Shown here piece after piece: positions 25,428-32,880 of a stretch of 64,000 nucleotides of DNA (position 1 is its first letter; each line of letters opens with the position of its first letter). Both the position numbers and the translations under genes were made by a program. Below the pieces are notes generated by a model. The model searched no databases, had not been told where the DNA came from, and saw nothing but the letters and a program-made list of their open reading frames with translations. Source of the DNA: Candidatus Omnitrophota bacterium (lineage in GTDB: Bacteria; Hinthialibacterota; Hinthialibacteria; Hinthialibacterales; JAKPRU01). Where the stretch lies: the NCBI GenBank assembly GCA_029570205.1, contig JAKQSI010000004.1, forward strand, positions 49,887 to 113,886, written 5' to 3'.

Positions 25428-28121
25428 ATGGTCCGGATCACTCAAAACCTGCTCAGTGAGCGTTCCCTGCTGAATCTGCAAAACAATCTCTCCTACATCC
25501 TGAAATTGCAGGAGCGGCTTTCGACGGGTCTGAGCATGAATAATGCTTCAGATAATCCTCTGGATTTCCCGGTTGCGCTGAAGTTACGGTCGGACATCAT
25601 GTCCGGACGTCAGTTTGTCAGCAATGTTGAGTATGCCACAACGGATCTGGAACTGACGGAAACAACCCTGGGCAGTGTGACAGATGTTCTGAAGAAGGCG
25701 CGGGATCTGGCCCTGCAAGGTGCAACCGATTTCAGCCCGGAAGCCAGGGTTGCGGTGGCTTATGAAGTGGGCGAGATACTGAACCAGGTGATCGATCTGG
25801 CCAACACAAACTACAACGGCAAATTCCTTTTTGCGGGATCCCAGACACAAACCAAGCCCTTTGAGTCTGTCGATGGGACCATTCGATACAAGGGAGACGA
25901 TGCCACCCGTCAGACCCTGATCGGAACTCAATCCAAGATAGGAATCAACCTGAACGGAACAGAGACTTACCTTCACACACAAAACCAGATCACCGCTCAA
26001 ATCGCCGTAAATGACCCGGATTCCCCGTTGGCTACTCAGTTGGGTCTGGTTACACCCAATTTCCCGAATATCCCGCCTCTTCCCGATTCTCCGCAGGGAG
26101 CGCAAACCGAGCCTTCCGCCAATCCGGAGAACTACCCCGGCCCAGCGCCGGACAATCTGGCGACGTTCACCATCTATGGCACAGAGATTCATGTAGACCT
26201 TTCCCAGGATTCGTTGCGGGACGTGGTGGAGCGGATCAACGCCACCAGCCCGGATGTGACGGCCTCGATTGATGCCGATAATCGGCTGGTGCTGACCTCG
26301 AACCGGGCCGATGCCATTCAGCTGAAGGACGGCGCCGGCAATCCCGGATTCCCGCCGGAACCGACATTCGGCGTGAACCTGATGAGCGCCCTCGGAATGC
26401 ACCGAAGAATCGAATTCAACCGAAATCTCGATTCGGGATACCCGGCAAGTGATCCGCTGACCGGGCCTCCCGCAACGCGAACCTTTATCACAGTGCAGGA
26501 GGACTCACTGCTCTTTGCGTCGGCCAACACCGGACCACCGCGAGATCCGAGTGTGCCGTTCCCTGACAACCTGGCGCTTTACGACCTGAACGACAATGTC
26601 CTGAGCGAACTGGAAGGGATACGGATCACTCTGGATGATGAAGTCATCGATGTGGATTTAAGAGGACTGACCGTCGGCAGCAATGGCGCAGACGGTGTTA
26701 AGGGCACACAAGATGACATTCAGGGATCCAATATGCAGGATCTTCTGAACCTGGTTAACAACGACCCACGGCTCAACGGCAAAGTGCAGGCTTATATCAA
26801 CCGGGAAGGAACCGGAATCGGAATCACCGCCACCAAATCGACCGATGTTTTCAAAGTGGAGGATATTCGCAAAGTATTCGGGCGGGATCTCACGACAAAA
26901 CTGACCACAGACCCGGTAACCGGCGTTCGTTCCATTACGCGCACCGACCCGATCACCGAGTCAACACGTTTGTCCGACCTTCCAGGCGCCCTGACCGATG
27001 GCGCAGACAGTCTCGGAATTCGCCTGCCGCAGTTTCTCAGCCCGATTCCCCCCAATACCGAGCCGGTCCCCATGGATACGCAGAACCAGGGATTTGTTAC
27101 GGTAATCAATGGGGATCGTCGCGTAACCGTAGACTTGGGCCAGGCTTCGACAGTCGGAGATGTGTTGCGTGTATTCAATGAATCGGGCGCTGGAGTCAAG
27201 GCAACCATCAACGACTTCGGCACGGGGATCAATATCGAATCGGTCCTGGGGAATCCCGGCGATCTGACCATTCTGGACGTGGATCTCTCCACCATGGCGC
27301 GGGATCTTGGCCTGATTTCCTCGCCTCCGCCACGCGATGTCACCGTGAACCTGGCCGCCATCCCTGCCACGGCTGCGAGTGAGGTCAGTACACTCGGCGT
27401 AGTGAACGGAGATTTCAAGTTCTGTGTCGTGGATGCAGCCGGGCAAGTCCTCGATACCTATACGGTCTCTGTCGCCGCCACAGACACTGTTGCGCAGGTT
27501 GTGGCGAAAATCAACGCATTGGACGGCGAGGAAGGTCCCGGGGATGGGTTGTTCACCGCATCGATCATCAATAATCAGATCATTCTGACCTCCAATTACG
27601 ATGGGCATGTATTTCATATCGACCGGGCGGATGACACTTCGGGATTTGTCGCTGCTGTCGGTTTGGATCAACCGACTTTTATCACGGATGCCGAGGTCGA
27701 TACGTTGGGATTGGCCGTTGCAACCAGTACCCAGGACACGGCCTCGGTCATCGGATTATGCGATGAGGGCTGGGTGGATGAAGTAGAAGAAAAGAATGTC
27801 TTTCGAACCCTGTCCAACCTGTACAACGCGCTGCTGCAAGACGATACGGAGGGGATCGAGCAGGCGATCAGCGACATAGATATCGACCTGGACGTTCTGC
27901 TAAATGACCGAACGATCGTGGGAGCGCGTATCAACCGTCTCGACTCCACCAAGTCACGGATTACGGATAGCGAGGTGTTTCTGCGGGAACAGCTGTCCCT
28001 GATCGAGGATGCAGACTTGGCGGACCTGATTACGGAGTTGACAAGCCGCCAGAGTACCCTGGAGGCAGCGCTGTCGGTAAGCGCCAAGGCGCTGCAAATG
28101 ACCCTGTTAGACTTCCTCTGA
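25428..28121 (+). CDS. flgL: Flagellar hook-filament junction protein FlgL (HAP3), extended
   Basis: An 897-residue flagellin-like protein, the junction between hook and filament. The conserved N-terminal helical region (MVRITQNLLSERSLLNLQNN, LQERLSTGLSMNNASDNP, NGKFLFAGSQTQTKPF) and C-terminal helix (TSRQSTLEAALSVSAKALQM) match FlgL. The centre is greatly enlarged with at least three hook IN-type units: near 240 (EIHVDLSQDSLRDVVERINA), near 550 (RVTVDLGQASTVGDVLRVFN) and near 665 (VAATDTVAQVVAKINALDG). Typical FlgL is 300-500 residues, so the surface-exposed domain is unusually large. No other flagellar gene lies in the window. Confidence 0.93.
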   Translation: MVRITQNLLSERSLLNLQNNLSYILKLQERLSTGLSMNNASDNPLDFPVALKLRSDIMSGRQFVSNVEYATTDLELTETTLGSVTDVLKKARDLALQGATDFSPEARVAVAYEVGEILNQVIDLANTNYNGKFLFAGSQTQTKPFESVDGTIRYKGDDATRQTLIGTQSKIGINLNGTETYLHTQNQITAQIAVNDPDSPLATQLGLVTPNFPNIPPLPDSPQGAQTEPSANPENYPGPAPDNLATFTIYGTEIHVDLSQDSLRDVVERINATSPDVTASIDADNRLVLTSNRADAIQLKDGAGNPGFPPEPTFGVNLMSALGMHRRIEFNRNLDSGYPASDPLTGPPATRTFITVQEDSLLFASANTGPPRDPSVPFPDNLALYDLNDNVLSELEGIRITLDDEVIDVDLRGLTVGSNGADGVKGTQDDIQGSNMQDLLNLVNNDPRLNGKVQAYINREGTGIGITATKSTDVFKVEDIRKVFGRDLTTKLTTDPVTGVRSITRTDPITESTRLSDLPGALTDGADSLGIRLPQFLSPIPPNTEPVPMDTQNQGFVTVINGDRRVTVDLGQASTVGDVLRVFNESGAGVKATINDFGTGINIESVLGNPGDLTILDVDLSTMARDLGLISSPPPRDVTVNLAAIPATAASEVSTLGVVNGDFKFCVVDAAGQVLDTYTVSVAATDTVAQVVAKINALDGEEGPGDGLFTASIINNQIILTSNYDGHVFHIDRADDTSGFVAAVGLDQPTFITDAEVDTLGLAVATSTQDTASVIGLCDEGWVDEVEEKNVFRTLSNLYNALLQDDTEGIEQAISDIDIDLDVLLNDRTIVGARINRLDSTKSRITDSEVFLREQLSLIEDADLADLITELTSRQSTLEAALSVSAKALQMTLLDFL

Positions 28122-28140
28122 GAGAGGCGCACGGCGCTTC

Positions 28141-29517
28141 CTAATGCCGGAAACAGCGTTGGCCTGTAAAGACCATGGTTGCGCCATGCTCGTTGCAGGC
28201 TTCCACAACCTGGAAATCGCCTTGAAGCGAATCACCGGGTTGAATGATGGATCGGATCCCTGCGTCCAGGAGGGCATCCGCGCCATCACGGCAGGGAAAG
28301 AAGGCATCGGAAACTCCGGTTGTCCCCTCCAGTCCGGCGCGCTCGGCACGGACTTGCTCGTCAATTTCCTGAAGGATACATTCCGAGCCATTTCCCTGTT
28401 TGATCTCCAGGGCCAGCGCATCGTAAAGCATCCCGAATCGTTTGTGGGCCAGAAGCGCCCGCCGGGATTCATACGCCTTCGCAACCGCCAGCTTCGCCAT
28501 GGACACCCGGTCCTGTCCGCCCGCTCCAATCGAAACCGTCGCCATATCTTTGACGATCAGGACCGAATTGCTGGTCACTCCGGTCTCGATAAGCCAACCG
28601 AACCACATATCCCGCCACTCGGCCTCGGTCGGGGGACGCTGGATGGATGCCGTGCGCCCTGTGCGGACCAGTTTGCCGTCTTTCATCACACGTTCCGGCA
28701 CATCCCTGGGAACAAGACCATGAATGCGGATGTCCTCCCACGAGCGAATCAGCGTTTTTTCTTTGCCGATTGTGGGGATGTAAGACCACTGCGGAATAAC
28801 GCACCCATCACAGAGCGACTTGAATTCAAGGAATCGATGTCCGATCAATTCGTGAACCTTGTCGATATTTTTAATTCGGATGATTCGGAGGTTTTTTCGA
28901 TTTGAGAGAATATCCAAAGCGCCCGGTTCATAGTCGGGCGCACAGACTACCTCAAAATACCGGGCAGCGACAGCCCGTGCCGTATCTCGATCCATCGCCC
29001 GATTGACTACCAGGGTTCCGCCGAAGGGAGCGATGGGGTCCGCCTCCCACGCGCGGGTAAACGCCGTAACAAGATCGCCGGCCAGCGCCGCGCCGCACGG
29101 GTTATTGTGCTTGAGGATGACCACCGCCGGCGTTTCGCGGAAATACTTGATGATGGAAAGCCCGTTATCTATATCGGTCAGATTGGTCTTACTGGGGTGT
29201 TTGCCGGATTGAATGAGTGATTCGCTGTCCATGGAGCCGACCAGATTTCCGGTGCGGATCATTTCCAGGCCGCCGAGCAGAATATGACCGTTGACCGGAC
29301 GATACAACGCGGCTTCCTGGCCGGGATTCTCGCCATAGCGCAGGCCACGATCCACTGTTTTCCCCGCATCGGAATCGAAAATCTTCCAAGTCATTTTCTC
29401 GTAGATCAATTGCCCGCTTCCATCCCCTTCCAATGGCGGTCGTTCCTCGCTGAAAGCGAGTTTCATGTATTTCGGAAAATGGTCGTCCGATATGGTCTGG
29501 TAGTCCTTGAGAGCCAT
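28141..29517 (-). CDS. purH: Stand-alone AICAR transformylase (PurH C-terminal domain only)
   Basis: A 458-residue AICAR formyltransferase domain: it transfers a formyl group from 10-formyl-THF to AICAR in the penultimate step of IMP synthesis. Motifs are RYGENPGQEAALY, VVILKHNNPCGAA (with the catalytic Lys-His), GAGGQDRVSMAKLAVAKA and VSDAFFPCRDGADALLDAG. The usual N-terminal IMP cyclohydrolase (MGS-fold) domain of bifunctional PurH is absent, so cyclisation must be done by another gene such as a separate cyclohydrolase. AGGAGG lies five bases before ATG 29517. It ends 19 bases from convergent flgL. Confidence 0.92.
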   Translation of the reverse strand: MALKDYQTISDDHFPKYMKLAFSEERPPLEGDGSGQLIYEKMTWKIFDSDAGKTVDRGLRYGENPGQEAALYRPVNGHILLGGLEMIRTGNLVGSMDSESLIQSGKHPSKTNLTDIDNGLSIIKYFRETPAVVILKHNNPCGAALAGDLVTAFTRAWEADPIAPFGGTLVVNRAMDRDTARAVAARYFEVVCAPDYEPGALDILSNRKNLRIIRIKNIDKVHELIGHRFLEFKSLCDGCVIPQWSYIPTIGKEKTLIRSWEDIRIHGLVPRDVPERVMKDGKLVRTGRTASIQRPPTEAEWRDMWFGWLIETGVTSNSVLIVKDMATVSIGAGGQDRVSMAKLAVAKAYESRRALLAHKRFGMLYDALALEIKQGNGSECILQEIDEQVRAERAGLEGTTGVSDAFFPCRDGADALLDAGIRSIIQPGDSLQGDFQVVEACNEHGATMVFTGQRCFRH

Positions 29518-29594
29518 CATGGCCTCCTGAATGGGATGATTTCGAATCAGAATACGTTGTCACGCGGGTTCAGTCCACGTAAGGACGCCGGGGC

Positions 29595-30494
29595 CTATGG
29601 TAGGGCAGGCCTCCGTGCCCGCCAGGCCTCGGGTTGGAATCTCACATGCAGAATGGTTGCCTCCGGCGGGCTGAGAAACCGAAACGGAAGTCTGGGAGTC
29701 ACCCCAAGCCCGGGACTGACAAACAAGATTGTTTCCCCAATCTGTGAGATGCCCATCGCCATCCTTTTTGGAATGGGCGAGCGGGTAACCAGGGCACCCA
29801 GCCACGGTAAACGCAGCTGTCCCCCGTGTGTATGTCCCGAAAGGATCAGCGCCACCTTGCGATCCACCAACTCCCGATACACTCCGGGCGAATGCACCAG
29901 GGCTATCACTGTTTCATCCTGTCCTACATCGGCAAAAGCCTGATCGATATCATCTCTCTCCAGATACGGATCATCAATCCCGACAATGCGGATTGGATAT
30001 CCGCCGCAATCCACCACGAAAGAACTATTGAACAGACACCGGACTCCCAGTTTCTCCAGAGTCTCCCTGGCCCTGGTGATATCTTGCATCCGGTGCGTGG
30101 CATGGGGGAACTTCCCAAAGACCTCCGTCCAGACGTACCGGTAATAATCGTGGTTTCCGAACACGCCAAAGGAACCATATCGTCCGGCAATTCCCGACAG
30201 CGCCTCTTCCAAAAGGGGAGCGTCCCCGGGATCTTCGAGGAAATCGCCGGTATAAAGAACCAGGTCTGCTTCCACATTCCGCAGCGACCGAAGAAATGCC
30301 GTCAACCGTCGGCATCGCGGGACCAGGTGCAGATCGCTGAGATGCAGGATAGTCAGCCGTTCCGGGCCGGGGAAAGGCAATACAATGGACCTTTCGCGAA
30401 GGCGATAGTTCAATCGCTCATACAGCACGGCCCAGAGAACGATGCCGATGGCGAGGATTGTCGGAATCAGCCATACCATCAGGGTGGAGTTCAT
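29595..30494 (-). CDS. Membrane-anchored metallophosphoesterase (calcineurin-like)
   Basis: A 299-residue YkuE/YaeI-type phosphoesterase with an N-terminal membrane anchor (LMVWLIPTILAIGIVLWAVL). Dinuclear metal motifs are complete: LHLSDLHLVPR, LYTGDFLED, FGNHDYYR, LVHSPG and SGHTHGGQLRLP. Relatives act on phospholipid headgroups or UDP-sugar lipids; the substrate here is unknown. ATG 30494 was chosen over an adjacent TTG. The C-terminal end (RRPALP) runs into a GGCACGGAGGCC-type dispersed repeat at 29602-29625, which may have replaced the original stop. Confidence 0.9.
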   Translation of the reverse strand: MNSTLMVWLIPTILAIGIVLWAVLYERLNYRLRERSIVLPFPGPERLTILHLSDLHLVPRCRRLTAFLRSLRNVEADLVLYTGDFLEDPGDAPLLEEALSGIAGRYGSFGVFGNHDYYRYVWTEVFGKFPHATHRMQDITRARETLEKLGVRCLFNSSFVVDCGGYPIRIVGIDDPYLERDDIDQAFADVGQDETVIALVHSPGVYRELVDRKVALILSGHTHGGQLRLPWLGALVTRSPIPKRMAMGISQIGETILFVSPGLGVTPRLPFRFLSPPEATILHVRFQPEAWRARRPALP

Positions 30495-30621
30495 CAACTA
30501 AGCCAATTGAAAATTCATATACTGAAAAAGGAACCTCCAGTGTGAAAGGTTATTCCGTAAGATTCAAGATTGGATCGCAAACGGTTCCCCGTGTTGACAG
30601 GGTTTACACGGCTGGTCATAC

Positions 30622-30704
30622 TAAGCCTCACCCCGACCCCCTTTCCAAGTATGGAGAGGGGGAGAAGAGTCGAGTGGCACAGGCTTCCAGCCTGTGGTGT
30701 TGTG
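30622..30704. repeat. Two dispersed palindromic repeats before rseP
   Basis: An inverted copy of the GGGGTGAGG-type repeat (CCTCACCCCGACCCCC, 30626-30641, with GGAGAGGGGGAG to 30664) is followed by CACAGGCTTCCAGCCTGTG at 30677-30695, a palindrome also found at 37541-37559. The rest of the 298-base gap holds no gene. Confidence 0.6.
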
Positions 30705-30792
30705 AGACAACAGACGAATAAGACAGGATTCTGCGGGTATTGAATTGGGAAATGCGGGAGTTTTCAATGCTGTGAGACTCAGGTAAAAAGCT

Positions 30793-32574
30793 GTGACATT
30801 GATAGACATTATTCGATTTCTGATCGTACTGGGCCTGGTGATCATAGTGCATGAATTCGGGCATCTGATCGTGGCCAAGTGGGTGGGCGCGCGTGTGGAA
30901 CGGTTTTCCGTTGGGTTCGGAAGAAAATTGTTTGGGGTGACCTGGCACGACACGGAATACATCGTCTCCCTGCTTCCGCTTGGCGGGTATGTCAAAATCA
31001 GCGGTATGGAACCGGGGGATGAGTTGAAGGGAGAACCGTGGGAGTTCCTGTCCCTTTCAACCTGGCGCCGAACGGCGGTGGTGCTTGCCGGTCCGGTGAT
31101 GAACTTCGTGTTGGCCGTGTTTATTTATTATGTATTGTTCATTGTGCCGGGCGAACCGGTGATTACTACGACCACTATCGGTTTGGTCCGGGATGGCGGA
31201 GTCGGCTGGGAGATCGGGTTACATACCGGAGACCGGATTGTTCAGGTGAACAACACGCCGATCACAAGCTGGAACGATCTTATCTCCACACCGGAGATTT
31301 TCACATCCGGCGATCTGACCATTCAGATCGAACGCGAAGGGAATCGGATAGAAAAACGGCTGTCGCCGCCTCCAGCGATAGGGACTTTGGAATCCCAGTT
31401 TACCGAGGAACAGCTGGCGGAGCGGCTTAACCGGGACGGGCTTCTTGTGCGGACCGTCCAGAAGGACAGTCCGGCAGCGCGGGCCGGAGTTGTTCCGGGA
31501 TGTGTGATTACATCGGTCAACGGCCAGCCCCTGGTGTCGGCCCGCGAACTCGCCAAGCAAATCTCCCAGCACTATATCAAGACCGAAGACGGGGCTTTTG
31601 TTGCGAAACCGCTGCGTCTGACCTGGCTGGACCCCAACGATGTCATTCAGGAAGGCGAGGTGCAGCCGGATTTATTTTTCCCGGCGGACGATGCGGAGCC
31701 GTACCATCCGAAAGCCCGTATCGGCATCATTTTCACACCGGAAGAAACGGTGCAGGACGTGTTTATTCCCTTCCATGCCCGTCTCGATATTGCGCCACGC
31801 CTGGAACCGATTGTTGGAGCAGTAAAAGAAGGCAGCCCTGCGGAGAAAGCCGGAATTGTCGGCGGAAGCCGTGTGATTGACGTCAACGGTGAGCCGCTCA
31901 ATGACTGGAATGTCCTTGTGGAAAAGGTACTCGCCGCTTATACGGTTGAGGGAGAAACGGCACGGGGGATACCGCTCGAACTCACCTGGATTACCCCGAC
32001 ACAGGAAGTGCATACGGCTACGGTCACCCCGGAAGTCAGGGCCGAAACCATCCCCAGCCATCGTGGACTGACAACCGGCGAGAAAGTTTTTGTTGCCCAA
32101 CTCGGCCTGTCCCGTCAGACCGAGCGAATCCATTACGGAGTGATCGGGGCGGCCCCGAAAGCCGTCGAGAAAATGCGGGATGTGTGCAGCATGATGTTCT
32201 ATTTCATTTACAAAGTCATCAAAGGAGAATATTCCAGCAAGAACCTGGGCGGGCCGGTTGCCATTGCGCAGCTCGCTGCCGAGACAGGGCGATGGGGATT
32301 GGAGAAATTTTTCGATTTTATCGCGCTTCTTTCCGCTAATCTCGCCATTCTGAACCTGCTGCCGATCCCTCCTCTGGATGGCGGTCATGTTCTGCTTTAC
32401 CTGGCGCAGGGAGTCCGCAAACGCCCGGTTACTCTCAAACAGATGGAAACGTTCGGAAAGATCGGGGTTATTTTGATTATTCCCCTGATGCTGTATTTTT
32501 TCTTTAACGATTTGGAACGGGTCGGACTGTTTCGATGGATGAAAGATCTTTTGCAGGCCATCTGGCCGGGCTGA
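30793..32574 (+). CDS. rseP: RseP-type site-2 intramembrane metalloprotease
   Basis: A 593-residue S2P protease that cuts anti-sigma factors or remnant signal peptides within the membrane. The zinc motif HEFGH is at residues 20-24 in the first span, followed by the substrate-binding SLLPLGGYVKISGMEPGDE. Two periplasmic PDZ domains have carboxylate loops at GWEIGLHTGDRIVQVNN and AGIVGGSRVIDVNG, with further PDZ-like sequence at ARAGVVPGCVITSVNG. The third catalytic ligand is in NLLPIPPLDGGHVLLYL. It is longer than E. coli RseP (450) because of extra inter-PDZ sequence. It starts at GTG 30793. Confidence 0.95.
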   Translation: MTLIDIIRFLIVLGLVIIVHEFGHLIVAKWVGARVERFSVGFGRKLFGVTWHDTEYIVSLLPLGGYVKISGMEPGDELKGEPWEFLSLSTWRRTAVVLAGPVMNFVLAVFIYYVLFIVPGEPVITTTTIGLVRDGGVGWEIGLHTGDRIVQVNNTPITSWNDLISTPEIFTSGDLTIQIEREGNRIEKRLSPPPAIGTLESQFTEEQLAERLNRDGLLVRTVQKDSPAARAGVVPGCVITSVNGQPLVSARELAKQISQHYIKTEDGAFVAKPLRLTWLDPNDVIQEGEVQPDLFFPADDAEPYHPKARIGIIFTPEETVQDVFIPFHARLDIAPRLEPIVGAVKEGSPAEKAGIVGGSRVIDVNGEPLNDWNVLVEKVLAAYTVEGETARGIPLELTWITPTQEVHTATVTPEVRAETIPSHRGLTTGEKVFVAQLGLSRQTERIHYGVIGAAPKAVEKMRDVCSMMFYFIYKVIKGEYSSKNLGGPVAIAQLAAETGRWGLEKFFDFIALLSANLAILNLLPIPPLDGGHVLLYLAQGVRKRPVTLKQMETFGKIGVILIIPLMLYFFFNDLERVGLFRWMKDLLQAIWPG

Positions 32575-32715
32575 TCGGTAACATCTCTGCAGCAGCAGGC
32601 CGGCATCAATGTTGAGGCAACCCGAAGCGTATTCCCGGGAGAGCGAGCCTCCTGAACCTGTCTCCGAAAGATCAAAGCGTCTTCCTCCCGGCAATCGTGT
32701 CAACTTAAGGTTGTC

Positions 32716-32880
32716 GTCATTCCGGCGAAAGCCGGAATCCAGCGATCGGGGGCAATATCGCGCGTTTAGATCTCCCTGTATGCACTCCGCAGAATACAAG
32801 AAAACCGGCATGATCCGATTACACTACCGTCTCGGGCGGTGTCATCGTTCTTTCTGGATTCCGGCTTTCGCCGGAATGAC
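32716..32880. mobile_element. 165-bp MITE-like element with 27-bp perfect terminal inverted repeats
   Basis: The arm at 32716-32742 (GTCATTCCGGCGAAAGCC...) is the exact reverse complement of 32854-32880. Each arm contains a smaller CCGGCGAAAGCCGG hairpin. The 111-base interior encodes nothing convincing. A lone, slightly diverged arm is at 55163-55189. The arm sequence is of the kind widely dispersed in bacterial genomes. Confidence 0.75.

Noticed and set aside
28144..28905. A 253-codon plus-strand frame antisense to the AICAR transformylase gene
   Set aside because: It is a shadow of the well-supported gene with no domain of its own.
32609..32875. N-terminal extension of the 32876 protein
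   Set aside because: It is a translation through the inverted-repeat element and comes before, not after, the signal peptide.
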